NCBI GenBank assembly: GCA_030734395.1
Contig: JAUZTG010000016.1
Span: 186,001-250,000, forward strand
Direction: 5' to 3'
DNA length: 64,000 nucleotides
Source: Sarocladium kiliense
Lineage: Eukaryota; Ascomycota; Sordariomycetes; Hypocreales; Sarocladiaceae
Part shown: positions 46,634 through 58,408 of the stretch, piece by piece
Numbering within the stretch: position 1 is the stretch's first letter
How the letters are laid out: every line of letters starts with the position of its first letter
The notes under the pieces: generated by a model
Told to the model about the DNA's origin: nothing
Database searches by the model: none
Seen by the model: only the letters and a program-made list of their open reading frames with translations
Translations under genes and position numbers: made by a program

Positions 46634-47596
46634 ATGGCTTCTTACCAGTATCGCAACTCCTACTACGGTCAAGCACAGCAGCCCGATCCGTACCGCCAGG
46701 GACAGCGGACGCGCTCAAGTGAAGGAACCGTCAGCACTACTCTGAGCTCATCTAGCGGCCGTGATACCTCTAGCGGTCGCGAGTCTGCTGCCACTCACAT
46801 GACGGAGGGACCGACGTACTCGAAGAAGATTGTGGTTGTTGGCGATGGCGGTTGTGGCAAGACCTGCCTTCTGATCAGCTACAGCCAGGGTTACTTCCCA
46901 GAGGTAAGCTTTCACCCTTCGCCGAAACCGACCAGTACGCAGCAGCAGAACTAACATCCCTCCTCTAGAAATACGTACCTACAGTATTCGAAAACTACAT
47001 CACCTACCCAACACATCCGCCCACTGGTAAGACTGTGGAGCTGGCTCTATGGGATACCGCTGGGCAGGAAGAGTATGACCGTCTTCGGCCTCTTTCCTAC
47101 CCCGAGACGGATCTAATCTTCGTCTGCTTCGCGATTGACTGCCCGAACTCACTCGACAATGTTCTCGACAAGGTAAGCTCACTCTGGCACTGTACCTGCG
47201 TCGTTTGAAGACTGTCGCTGACAAAAACTGTAGTGGTACCCCGAGGTTCTTCACTTCTGTCCCTACACACCTCTGATTCTTGTTGGTCTCAAGTCCGACC
47301 TGCGCTACAAGAAGACCTGCATCGATATGCTCAAGACACAAGGCCTGACTCCCATCACTACCGAGCAGGGTATGGCTGTCTCGAAGAAGATGGGTGCTCA
47401 GTACATGGAGTGCAGCAGCAAGGAGATGCGTGGTGTTGACGAGATCTTCGAGCGCGCCATTCTCACCGTCGTTGCCAACGACCGCAAGACAATCGAGGCC
47501 AACAACGCATCACCAGTGGCGCACGGCGACTCAAGTGGAGGGATCCCTGGCATGACTCGGCCTAAGAAGAAGAAAACAAGGTGTCAGATTCTCTAG
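46634..47596 (+). CDS. RHO4: Rho4-type small GTPase
   Basis: Three exons (46634-46903, 46969-47172, 47234-47596), phase 0 joins, give 278 residues. Rho4 GTPases of filamentous fungi act at the plasma membrane in septum formation, actin-ring assembly and polarity. A Ser/Gln/Arg-rich N-terminal extension of about 62 residues precedes the G domain, as in other Rho4 proteins. Motifs: P-loop GDGGCGKT (residues 70-77); effector region EKYVPTVFENYITY formed across the first splice; switch II WDTAGQEEYDRLRPLSYP; LVGLKSDLR, where the usual TKxD is replaced by LKSD; and ECSSKEMRGVDEIF. The C-terminus is polybasic (RPKKKKTR) and ends in the CAAX box CQIL, predicting geranylgeranylation. The reading frame is intact. 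Confidence 0.95.
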
Positions 47597-48288
47597 ATAG
47601 AGTCGCTGAGGAGTCTAACCCATTTGCACATCTGGAGGAGGGAAGCCCCTTTTTGGCACCGGATACAAAGTTTTTAATGACCATCACGCGAACATCTTTT
47701 TCGATCCTTACGACAACAAGCTCCTCACGAGATATGAGCACCAGAGAGAGCGGATGGTGAAGGAGAGGAAGAGTCGTCTGCATGCAGGAGAGATATCAGC
47801 GGGCTAGAGCGGCATGGGAAGCGCTCTCTGCTCCGCTGCTGGCTATTGTGGTATCTCGGAGGAAGGAGAAGGATCTTGAACGTACATACGTTGGAGCCGG
47901 GTGTCCATGCCCTTTTTGAACGGCAGCTTGACATTTCGCGATGGGTAAGTTGAAGACAAACCATGGATGTTCGGCGTGTAAGGCAAAGGGACAGGAGTTT
48001 CTTTGGCTCAGGGCGATGTACAGTGCGAAAGAGGGAGACGACGACGATGATGGAAGCAGGATATTTGCGCCGTGATGGTTGATGTTGTCTTATTCTCCTT
48101 TGTTCTTACTTTGTGAGCATGGTTTTCAGGTACTTGTTTATGGTTTCGATACACGGAATTGAGGACTTTCGAACGAACAATGCGGTCGCCTGGGACCAAT
48201 GTGATGTCGTCAATATGTACGATTTGTAATGTAGTCATGACTTCGTAAACAGCTCTTCTCTGCGTGATGTATGTGATCCGTCTATCCG
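47597..48288. other. 3' intergenic between convergent genes
   Basis: Between the ends of RHO4 and DAD1. No gene or RNA recognised. Confidence 0.4.
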
Positions 48289-48815
48289 TCATGTCCCTCT
48301 GGCCTTGCCTCCATCCTCCTCGTCCTCATCGGCATTGTTCCCTGACGATCCCGCGGCGGCGGTTGTAGTGGCACCCTTTCCTTCACCTTCCTCCTCCTTC
48401 GCCATGACGTTCTCGAATTGGGACCATAATGCTTCGACCGATGAGAATTCGTTGCCGACCTGTGAAATAGCGATCAGTCAATCGCGAAGCTTACGGTAGG
48501 GAGCAAGCGAACTAGCTGCAGTGGTTATGGAACGGATCATTCGAGGTGACGTACGGCGATGACAGCTTCGAGAGAGCGGTTTAGTTTATTGATATTCGCA
48601 AGGACTTGCTCGAAGCTCTGTAATATGCGGTGATAGTTCGTCAGCGAAGAAATCCCATTTACGCGTCAAGCCGCGTGAAACCAAGACGCTGGGTTCGCGT
48701 CCCCGTCGAGACGTACCATTGCGATCTCCCCAATGAGGACTTCGCGCTGTTGTTCAAAGTATGTCTTCTCTCGAGGGCCACCGCCGGCGGCTGAGACGGA
48801 GCGGTGGTGTGACAT
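48289..48815 (-). CDS. DAD1: DASH/Dam1 complex subunit Dad1
   Basis: Three exons (48717-48815, 48555-48617, 48289-48459), all phase 0, encode 110 residues. The gene is too fragmented to appear as one ORF. Dad1 is a subunit of the DASH (Dam1) ring that couples kinetochores to spindle microtubules in fungi. The conserved core runs through all exons: KTYFEQQREVLIGEIAM, then SFEQVLANINKLNRSLEAVI, then VGNEFSSVEALWSQFENVM. The C-terminal 35 residues are a divergent Glu/Gly/Asp-rich tail. Donors are GTACGT at both introns, and the frame is preserved. Length and domain order match the family. Confidence 0.95.
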
Positions 48816-49396
48816 GGCGGGCTGGAGGGTCGGGTGAGGAAGAGTTGGAGGTTGGATGGTGGGAGCTTTTGTCGCCTGTTGACGTCGCGTCGTTGGTGAT
48901 TTAGATGTGTTTGGCGGGGTTGCCCAACTCCATGGCTAGGTCAGTCCACCTCACGGTCTTTGCTGGATACCTCTCACCCTGGAAATTTGATGCATGTGCT
49001 TTTCGCCGTTTCTTTGGGTATTTTCCAGTAATTGTGGCTTGGAGAGGTTCGACGCACTGGAACAAGCATGGGATTTATGAGCAGGAGACGTACTTACTTG
49101 GTAGAGCAAAGTCCCGAGAAAGTATAATGGAGTTTGGGTATGTCTTCAGTGCGACAAAGCATTCATAGATATTGTATAACTCAGATCTGTTGCAAATCGC
49201 AGAAAATTGTTCTCCAATACTCCGTACATCCAAACGTAATGCGCCCTTGGACACGTAGTCCATAATCGTGCCCTCCCGTTCTACAGACGCCGGGGATATG
49301 ATCCTCTGCAATATGGAAACATGGTACTATATACAGAGCCTGGCTCTACTTCTTCTACTATGCATAATAGTGATCCTCAAGATCCTTTCCACTGCT
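48816..49396. other. intergenic
   Basis: DAD1 promoter and 3' UTR of the SNT1-like gene. No gene; a GGTTCGA string near 49046 has no matching tRNA arms. Confidence 0.4.
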
Positions 49397-49998
49397 TCAC
49401 CTCCTGTACTGGTCAGGATGCCGGTCGTACTCATGAGGCCGCAGTCCTCTCGTCATCATGTCTCGTGGATCACGAGGATCTCTCGACTCCCGGAGCTGAG
49501 CATCGCGCGGATCCGGGGGACCATATCCACCAGGCCCTGGAGGTCCGCTAGGTGGCCCTTGTTGCTGGCCTTGGGGTGGACCTGGCGGCGGAGGACCTCT
49601 CGCGTCATACCCAGATGGTGTGTAGCTCCGTCCCGGCATGTCTCGCGGATCGCGAGGTCCTGGCCCTGGGGTACCAGCGTAACCCCTATATGCTTGCGCT
49701 GGTGGAGGTACTTGCTCAGGAGGTCGAGACGTCGGCGGTGGCTGTCCATACCGCCCAGACATGGAGTGTTGTGGTTGTCCTTGCTGTTGTGGTGGCATAC
49801 CAGGGCCGCCTGGACCACCGTACATTGGCGGGCGTTCGTCTCGCATTCCCATGTGGTGAGGCTGATGTGGTGGAGGAGCCGAAGCCCATCCACCCGCAGG
49901 CGTTGGCGGCTTCGACGTGGGTGGACCCTGCGGTGCCCAAGACTGTTGAGGAGGCGCCTGCGAGGTCTTGGGCGGAGGCGCATTGTGGTACTGCATGG

Positions 49999-50038
<40 letters not shown>

Positions 50039-53000
50039 ATGCTGAGATGGCGGTTGCTGCTGTTGATGCTGCGGTGGTTGCTGCTGACCTTGCCATGAAT
50101 CACGCCCACCCTGAGATACCTCCCTTGACCGTGATGCGGAGCCGTGACCGGAGTATTGAGGAGGTGGAGATGATGCATGTGGTGGTGGTCCGCTTCCTGC
50201 GTAAGTCGTAGGATATCCAGGCTGCGAAAAGTGAGGTGCTTGACTGGGAGGAGGGTACCGCTGTGCATTCTGAGGAGACCCAATGCTGCCAGTCGATTGA
50301 AGTGAGGCTTGATACGGGCTGTGCCTGAAGTAGGGTTGATCGGAAGCTGGTGAGTCCATCTGCACACCCAGGGGAGTCCGGGTCCCGCCCATGGGATGAG
50401 ACTGGGGAGAAGCCGAGTATGTTGGCTTTAAAGATGGCATGGCTGAAACACCACTGCTTCGGCCGTATGGAGAATACTGGTCTGAATCTCGTCGCATGTG
50501 TGATTGAGGGCCTGGGCCTGACGGGGGTTGTCTTCCCATGCTCTGGGGTGGAGGCGTAGGGGATGGTCGGACCGGTGCATTGTTCACATCGCTGACACGT
50601 TTGGGGGCTGGAGGTGGATCGTCGTTGAGAAGAGACATGATGCTGGAAGTCTTTCTTGGTTCCGGCGGTCGGGGAGCAGCTGGCGGAGCTTGAGGTACAG
50701 CACTTTGAGGGGGCGTGTTGCCGTAGGGATCTTGGCCAGGTCCAGACGGCGGACCTTGGTGCATCGGAGGCCCCTGTCTCGACGGCGGCTGTATCGGTGG
50801 CGATTGGGCAGGTGATGGATTGCCCAACAGGCCTCGACCTGCCTGTGGTTGCATAGGTGGCGGGTATGTCTGGGGAACTGGGCCCCTCGGAGGTTCCTGG
50901 GGTGGCCTGCCAGCCAAGGGTAGAGGCTCCCTGTTGGATGGAGGGAGACCCTGCTGCTGCCGATGGCCGAAGTTCTCGAATCCGCCCTGCGAATGGGGTG
51001 GGCCATCGGGTTCTTGCTTCACTCGCAGAGGAGGTCGCTCCACCTGGCGTGACATATCAAGCTCTCTCTCCCGTTCACGAGATCTTTGCTGCTGCATCCG
51101 TAGCTGCGCTTGTGCCTCCCTCTCGCGATCCAGCATTCCTTCAGGCTGCGTGGGGGGCATCGATTGGGCGGCAAGCGGCCGTGGCTCTCTATTCTCAGCA
51201 AGAGCAGCCACAGGGCCCTTTAGAGGAAGTGGCTGTCGTGGGGGCGGCTCTCTGTCGCGCTCCGGGAAGCCGAAACCCTGTAGAGGTGCTCGTAGAGGCC
51301 TTGATCCTGGTGACATGGCTGAGGAAACAGGCGGCTGAGGAGGCCCATGAGGCGGAATAGCCAGGGGTTGCGGCCCTGGTGGTGGCTGCGGCTGCTGCTG
51401 CTGCTGCTGTTGTTGCTGTTGCCCTGGCTGACCCATGGGAGGGTTGTATGCGCCAAAGGGCGGCGGCCCTCTAGTTGTGGGAACGGCAGCATCCATCCTT
51501 GGTGGCTGGGCGGGCTCTCCATGCAGCTCAATTCCACCTGCGACGGCGAGAGGTCGGCCTGGATTCGCAGACACGCCATCATATCGCCTCCTTTCACGGC
51601 CAGTAGCAGTTGGCTGCGGAGGATCTGGTAGTTTCTCCCCACGAGCGCGGGCCTGATCAGCTTGACGCACAACGTTCTCCCAATCGGCCCGACCCTGGTC
51701 CTTCTGTCGGACGAAGTAGTTTTTGACCTATGTGGTTTGTTAGACACCAATTCAATATTCCTGTCTCGTAGGAGGCTTACCATGATCGAGGTCTTGGATC
51801 CCATATGGGCAGCAATAGCATTCCAGTCAGATCCAAACGACTTCAGTAGCTGAGGGAAGTCGTTCGATTCCGACACACTCCAGTAACTTGATGCTTGGGA
51901 TGGCGGCTTGCGTTCTTGCTGAGGCTGCGCCAGATTGAAAGTAGTCATCGCGGGCTGGGGCGGCGGTGGCTCGGGCCGCAGTGAAGGCGCGGTCATGACC
52001 TCAGGCATGGCTGGCGCTGGCATTGGCTGCTGGCGATCCATGGGGGGCATTGAAACCTGAGGGGGAAACTGTCCCTGTGGAGGTGCTCCAGGAGGCTGCT
52101 CGAATTGAGTCTGGAGGCGCTGCATGTCCTGGATTGCTGGAACCTGGCCGTCAGGATTCTGTGCTCGTGATGGCGGTCTTGATCTACCGCGTCCGGTCGG
52201 CCCAGGAGCGGCAGCAAGAGACGGGTTGGCCTTCGGCGCCTTGGGCTCCTTGTCCTTGGCAACCTTCCGTTTGCCCTTCCGGCCGTCGACCTTCTCTGTG
52301 CCGTCCCCTTTCGATGACTGGCCGCGACGACCTGGGGTGCCTGCTGGCGTCACGTTCTCCGTATCCGTCGCAGGCTGCTCAAAAGGCCAGACCGGGGCAG
52401 CAGCACGTCGGGGTCGTCGTCTCTCACCATTCTCTCCCGTCTCAGTGTTTTCCTCGCCTTCTCCATCGCCATTGCCGAGCTCAGACACAAGTGCACTGGA
52501 ACGACCGCCCTTCCTGCCCTTCTTCCGCCTCTTGGGTTGCTTCTTCAGCTTCTCCTTCAAGTTGAGTTCTTTCTTCATCAGATAGTAATACTGAATGCAA
52601 GTACCAAAGTCGCGGTGTGGAAGGGCCTCGGCGACCTTACCCCACTGCTTTGGAAGCTCCAGATAGCGCTTCTCGAAGAGCTCATTTTCCTCTTCCGTGA
52701 AGTTGTTAACAGGAGGCAGGACCTGCCAGGCGGCGACTAGCCTGTCTGGGGGCACGTAGCCGGAACGGTCAAGAAACTGCGTTTGCTGTTTCTCCTCGTC
52801 GTCCCAGATCATGGGCGGAATCACCGCCTCCTTATCGCTGCGGTATTTCTCCTGTTGAGCCCTCATCTCCCGCTCCTTCCGTTCCTCATCTTCCCGCATC
52901 GATGCTTGCAATACACGCTCCAGATCTCGCTCGGTTGCAAATCGCCTCCCACCACCACGGCCTTCCGGCTTCGGCTCCGGTGTCACAGGCGCCGGTGGCT

Positions 53001-55637
53001 CAACCGGAGGTGCAGAGACCGAAAACTTGTCCCGGCTCTTTACAGCGACCGGGTCTTCGGAAGTCGTGAAGTCGAGATAGCGGAGATAATTTTCCGCATA
53101 CTGGTTTCTCAATTGCTCCTGCTCTTTACTCCGCTCGAGGTGCAACTGGTCCAAGTGCTCAGCCACATATTTGTCGACAATTTCATCAGACTCCAGAGAA
53201 GATAAAAATTCCTGGTCCTTGCTCCATTGCTCCTGGCCAAAGTCCGGCAGAGAGTCGAGAGGTGGCGTTGCCATATACTGTCGTACATTGTCGACCTCCG
53301 CAAGATATGCCTCATCATCGGTTGAAGATTCGTCGTCCTCGACTTGGGAGGGCGTGCTAGGGGCCTTGGAGTCGCCCTCGGTGGATTCGAGAGGTACAGA
53401 GGCCAGCTGTGAGGGTCGTTCCTTATGCGAAATTGCCGGGCTAGCCTTCTCGCTACCAGCGGTCGAGCGTGGTGTCTTCCCACGCGAGGAAGCACGGGCT
53501 TCGCGTATTGAGGGAACACGCAGAGGTTTCACGGCCGGTACGTCCAAGTCCATTGCATCCGTGTCAGCCGGAGCGTCGGAGGTGGTTGACTTTGCCTTGG
53601 CCACCTCTGTAGCAGCAGTCTCCGTCTCGGTAACCTTGGGTTCTGGTGGCTGTTCCGACTTGACTGGCTTTGCAGGCAACGTGACACCTTGGGGAATAGG
53701 TCCAAGCATATCAACGAGGCCCTCTCTCTCCTTGACGATCTTGACCATAGACCCGTGAGTAAGGATCGCATACCGCTGCAGAACCTCAACAGGCACCTTA
53801 GGACCCTCGATCTTGTTCAGCTCGGCTTGCGTCTTCTCGATTTCCATGGCGAAGTAGTCATCCAAGCCCTCATCGTCATCGGATTCAGAGCCTTGATCAG
53901 GTATCACAGGTTCCGTTGGCAAGCTGAAGCGGACGACACCAACATGATGCCGTTTGCGTCTGGTCTTCGTTATCGGAGCCTTCCGTGTAGGTGGCATTTC
54001 GTCTTTGCTTTTATCAGCATCCTCAATGGAGGCCCAGTTCTTGGGCTGCAAAACGTCAACCATTTTCTCGTCCTCCTTGTGTGCTCCCTCAGGCCTTGAG
54101 GTCTCATCCATCGAAGGTCGCCTTGGGAACTCGTCCTTGTCAACACTTGACCGAATCTCGCCAGGTTCAGCACTGTGATGAGATCGTGCCCTTTCGCCGG
54201 TTCCGTACGTGTCTGACTTGGCATCACTGCTGCGCGGTCTCTTCTCGCCCGGCGGAAGCTCTCTCTGGGCGCTGCTTCCTCGCCTATAAGCCTCCGAGCG
54301 TGGCTGTGTGAAAGTTTGAGCCCTCATCATCTTTGGCGACTCTGGAGGCTTCTTCAGAGCAGGATTGATCCACTGTTTACTTGAAGGGCGTTGTTTCAGC
54401 TGTTGTTGTGCCCGTGGCCCAACAGGTATGCTTGGATTGTCGGGGAACGTAGGTTTCGAGGGTCCAGTGGGAGGAGAGACCATTGAATCATGACCAGCAG
54501 ACCCAGGACGGTCACTCAAAGCCTTTGGCCCAGTTGGTGGTACCTTTCCAGAAGTGGAAGCGGGAGGGTGATCAGTTGTCGTTGTACTACGATTTGGTAC
54601 GGAGCCGAATGCTGGCGCTGACGGTGCGACAGGTGGGGGGGATACCTCTTTGGTTGCTGTGAGAGACTCTGTTGGCATCGTGGATCGCTGCTCGAGCTTC
54701 GGTCGAATGAGATCTGGTCTCTCAGAAGGATGACGATCATCACGAATAAGATCGCGCCGACCGTCGGCTTCTGGATACCGGTCGGGTCGGTCACGATCAT
54801 CACGCTCACGACCCCAGCGCCCTTCCTGAGAGCGGCTGCGAGGGTAGCGGTCATCGTAGGGCGTCCTGCCTCTCCCCCGGTCGGAAGACCAGTCTCCTCG
54901 TCCTCCACGGCCACGACCACGGATCATTCCACCTCCGCGTGCGAACGGCGGCCCTCCATAAGGGGGATCAGACGTGGATGAACCGGCAGATAGTGGCCCT
55001 CCGTCGCGCGAATCTCGGCGAGCCCGGTCCGCATCTACCCCAAGCGGCCCATCGCGGTCCCTGTCCCGAAAGTCTCGGAGTGGTGGCGGTGATCTTGCTC
55101 TGAGTGGTGAGCGTCGCGCTCGAAAATCTCGGTTGTCGCGATCGCGCCAGTCCCTATCCCTATCTCGGTCGCGATCCCGCTCACGGCTCCTCTCATCGCG
55201 ATATCGATCACCTCTGAAGTCCATGTCACGCTCCCTGCTGTCATCTCGCGGTCCCCATGGTCGTCCCCTCCCACCGCGACCTCGGCCACCGCCGCGGAAG
55301 TCTCCAGAGAAACCGCCGCGAGGTCCGCTGGGTGTATCGATCAGCGCCTTAGGACCGCGCGGAGGCTCGCGCCGAGAAGGGTCAAAGTTATCTCGGTTAC
55401 TCTGGAATGCTGAAGAGTTGGTTCTGCCCTCTGCAGATGAACGTCGGCGGTCATTGTCGGCGAATGGTGGCGCTCTGTCGAAGCGCCCAGGAGAACGATC
55501 TCTAGGCGACCTGGAGCGCCTATCGCCGTCGTACCTTGAATCACGGTATCTGGACGCCCTGTGACGATGTTAGCCGACTGTTGGTGGTGTTGAATAAAGT
55601 TTGCTGCGCTTTCATCGCGACCGGAATGGACTCACAT
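49397..55637 (-). CDS. SNT1: SNT1/NCoR-like SANT-domain co-repressor, start codon split by an intron
   Basis: Coding exons AT (55636-55637), 51781-55558 and 49397-51727 give 2,036 residues. Exon 1 contributes only A and T of the start codon; the G is the first base of exon 2, giving MASRYRDSRYDGDRRS. The intron has a GTGAGT donor, GCTAAC branch point and CAG acceptor. The N-terminus is rich in Arg/Asp/Ser repeats (RERDRDRDRDRDWRDRD). Two SANT domains are present: about residues 940-1010 (NNFTEEENELFEKRYLELPK, followed by CIQYYYLMKK and a very basic stretch) and about 1228-1290 (SYWSVSESNDFPQLLKSFGS, continued across the second splice as VKNYFVRQ). The C-terminal third is Pro/Gln-rich with a run of 12 Gln. 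Double-SANT proteins of this kind (yeast Snt1, animal NCoR/SMRT) scaffold histone deacetylase complexes such as Set3C in the nucleus. Orthology to SNT1 is by domain layout. Confidence 0.9.
50001..50038 (-). repeat. CAG trinucleotide run coding for polyglutamine
   Basis: About 12.7 perfect copies of CTG on the plus strand (CAG on the coding strand) inside the SNT1-like gene, giving 12 consecutive Gln. A second, shorter and interrupted CTG/TTG run lies at about 51390-51421. Both fall in the Gln/Pro-rich tail. Confidence 0.9.
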
Positions 55638-56582
55638 CTTCAACAACTCCCGTCTAGCCGCGATCTGTCCGCAAGGGACAACAACGCCCTGCGGCGTCGC
55701 CTAGCCGCCTTGGCTTTGATTAAATACCGGCAAGCCGGACGTGCCGAGTGGTTCAATCCCGTGACTTCGAGAATGACAATGTTGTCGAATCTGTGTGCGT
55801 GATCTGCTAGAGACTCTACTGCTCTCTCATCCCACGCGTGTGGTCCGTGTTGCGCCGTAATTGGGCGCAAAGGTTGGGTCCAAAGATTATGTGTATGTCG
55901 TACACCCCACTGTCGCCGAAACAGCCTCCCAATCGAGCCGCGCCGTCGTGATGTCGTCGGAAGGGAAGAAACCGCTGTGGTGAATCGACGTAGGAAGAAG
56001 ATGCAAAGGGTGGATTGAGCCGAGCCAACTTAGGTTCGTCTCCCCCCAGTTCTGCCCCAAAGGACCACTGCCAGACGGTCGCAGGCATCGCGTGGCTGCT
56101 GAAGGCGCTGATTGGCCCCTTGATTCGAGACTCGCTAGGGCCAAACTCGATGCGGCCAGGCGCTGGGGGCAGGAGCATACAGGCTACGGCACAAGGACTG
56201 AAGGAGGGTCACTCCTTCCCTGGCATCGGCTGCCGGAAACGCGCTAGTCTGTATTGGGACCAAGTGGCTGTCAGATTGTGGCTGGTGAATCCACCTTGAA
56301 ATGTGGCGGTCGATGCGTGGCTGCAGGATGTGGATCGTGAGGAGGGACCCTGAATTTATGGAAATTCTTGACGACTGGCTGTCGATGAGGGACACAGGTC
56401 ATGTCAGGCGAGGGATTACCTAACAATTTCAAGACTTGTCCTCCCATTTCACCGTTCATCATCACTTTTCAGGTCGCTCGGTCTCACTTTCCTTCGTCTG
56501 TGGTTTTCGATCCCTTGAACTCTCTCATCTCATACGCCAACCTTGTCACATCTGAACCCCTCCATCCATCTGCCCGCCCACT
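55638..56582. other. divergent promoter region of the SNT1-like gene and DHS
   Basis: 945 bp. Includes the 5' UTR of the SNT1-like gene just above 55637. No gene; a GGTTCAATCCC string at about 55751 was considered and rejected as a tRNA. The 180 bp before 56583 are C/T-rich. Confidence 0.45.
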
Positions 56583-57825
56583 ATGACACAACAGCAAGAC
56601 GACAATGCGGCCCCGGCCGGAGCCCAAGCCGCCGTCCTGGTCAAATCAGAGCAAATGCCCCAGGGTTCACAACAAGTTGAAGAGCTCGACTTCAACAAGA
56701 TCAAAGGCCCCATCACCGCAGAGGATCTATTCTTGGGAATGAAGAACATGGGTTTCCAGGCTTCATCTATGGGTGAAGCCATCCGAATCATCAACAACAT
56801 GGTATGTCTCACATCACTTATACTCGCAAACAAAGGTACTGAACGGTCTCCCTTTTCAGCGCGCATGGAAAGACCCGGACACAGGTGGAAAAGCAACCAT
56901 CTTCCTCGGCTACACGTCCAACCTAATCTCCTCCGGCCTCCGCGGCGTCTTCCGTTGGCTCGTTGAACACAATCACGTCTCCGCAATCGTCACCACCGCC
57001 GGCGGCATAGAAGAGGACTTCATCAAATGTCTCGGCCACACCTACATGGGCTCCTTCTCCTCCCCTGGCGCAGAACTCCGCAAAAAGGGTCTGAACAGGA
57101 TTGGCAACTTGCTCGTGCCGAATGATAATTATTGCGCCTTTGAGGACTGGGTGGTCCCTATTTTGGATAAGATGTTGGAGGAGCAAGAGGAGAGTAAGGG
57201 GACTGAGAATGAAATTCACTGGACGCCCTCTAAGGTGATTCATCGATTGGGCAAGGAAATAAATGACGAGAGGTCGGTGTACTACTGGGCGTATAAGAAC
57301 AACATCCCCGTTTTCTGCCCGGCGCTTACGGACGGGAGCTTGGGCGACATGCTTTACTTCCATACGTTCAAATCCTCTCCCCAGCAACTCCGGATCGACA
57401 TCGTTGAGGACATTCGCCGGATCAATACCATTGCTGTTCGCGCCAAGGCAGCTGGCATGATCATCCTCGGCGGTGGTGTTGTCAAGCATCACATCGCCAA
57501 CGCTTGTCTAATGAGGAATGGCGCTGAGTTCGCGGTCTACATTAATACCGCTCAGGAGTTCGATGGTAGTGATGCTGGTGCACGACCTGATGAAGCAGTC
57601 TCATGGGGCAAGATCAAGATTGGGGCTGAAAACGTGAAGGTAAGCCATTCTCATTATGTGACTACTCAACTGACAAGGCCCTACGGCATCCTGCCCCTCT
57701 TCCCATTTCGTTCATTCAATGCTCCTGTACGACTCTATCCTAACACACTATAGGTATACCTTGAGGCAACAGCCTGCTTCCCCTTTATCGTGGCGAACAC
57801 TTTCGCAAAAGATGCTCATCCCTGA
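56583..57825 (+). CDS. DYS1: deoxyhypusine synthase
   Basis: Three exons (56583-56801, 56860-57639, 57754-57825), all phase 0, encode 356 residues, the family size. The cytosolic NAD-dependent enzyme transfers the butylamine group of spermidine to one lysine of eIF5A, the first step of hypusine synthesis. Conserved segments: FLGYTSNLISSGLRGVFRWL, VTTAGGIEEDFIKCLGHTYM, the NAD-binding ALTDGSLGDMLYFHT, GGGVVKHHIANACLMRNGAE, and INTAQEFDGSDAGARPDEAV followed by SWGKIK, whose lysine is the covalent-intermediate residue. The last exon (VYLEATACFPFIVANTFAKD) completes the fold. Its 3' end overlaps the convergent hypothetical gene by 41 bp. Confidence 0.96.
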
Positions 57826-58408
57826 ACTTCTTGAGGTCGTCTACATCCGGAGCGGCCTCCGTGATGTTCTTGATGTCCTCATCGGTAAATATGGAAGCAC
57901 AATAGCGTAACTGTAGGCTCAGCACGTGACTTGCAGTCGCCTTTCTTTTCCAGTCGTTAAACCTAACCTGTCGCGCCCTGGAAGTGGGAGTCCAAACTTT
58001 GATGCGAATCTTCTTCTTGGCAGGGGACTTGACTTCCTCTTTAGGATGCGCAACGATGGTGGTAGACGCCTTGTTGGTGCTGGGTTCGTCGTGAGAGGAT
58101 CCGTCCACTGATGTGGCATCAGTGAGAGTGGGGGCATCCTCGTCGGAACTTCCACGTCTGCTGGCTGTGCTCTGGGTGGCAGAGCTCACTGTGGAGCAGG
58201 TGATGGTATCAGACTTATCATCTTTGTTGATGGCCTTTTCGGTGGTGTCGATGCCGCTGACAGGGTCTCTGCCCTTGGCAGGTCTATCATTGAGATACGC
58301 GTATCTGCCCACAAACACAATGCGTCTCGCAGGCTTGGAATCACCTTTGCGACCCGAGGACATCGCTACCCCAGGTGAGGGGCAGTCAATTAGTTGGTGA
58401 TGTGCCAT
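57785..58408 (-). CDS. hypothetical Ser/Thr/Lys-rich protein
   Basis: Not recognised. An open frame of 207 codons from the ATG at 58408 (MAHHQLIDCPSPGV); an upstream in-frame ATG at 58537 and a downstream one at 58363 are alternatives. Composition: an N-terminal basic part (GRKGDSKPARRIVFVGRYAY), a Ser/Thr/Asp-rich centre, then KSPAKKKIRIKVWTPTSRAR, and a helical C-terminus with FTDEDIKNITEAAPDVDDLK. A possible 57-nt in-frame intron (57911-57967, GTTAGG..CAG) would remove WKRKATASHVLSLQ-type residues. The unified composition and the acidic helix near the end look coding rather than random. However, the 3' end lies antisense to the last exon of deoxyhypusine synthase, and support is moderate. 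Confidence 0.5.
   Translation of the reverse strand: MAHHQLIDCPSPGVAMSSGRKGDSKPARRIVFVGRYAYLNDRPAKGRDPVSGIDTTEKAINKDDKSDTITCSTVSSATQSTASRRGSSDEDAPTLTDATSVDGSSHDEPSTNKASTTIVAHPKEEVKSPAKKKIRIKVWTPTSRARQVRFNDWKRKATASHVLSLQLRYCASIFTDEDIKNITEAAPDVDDLKKFRDEHLLRKCSPR

Noticed and set aside
48685..48705. GGTTCGCGTCC, resembling a tRNA T loop
   Set aside because: It lies inside the first DAD1 intron and has no matching arms.
49268..50211. long plus-strand frames across the SNT1-like gene
   Set aside because: Poly-Leu and poly-Ala translations of the CTG runs on the antisense strand.
55735..55775. tRNA-like B-box string GGTTCAATCCC with an upstream GCCGAGTGG
   Set aside because: The bases around it cannot form a T stem, and no acceptor or anticodon stem could be drawn.
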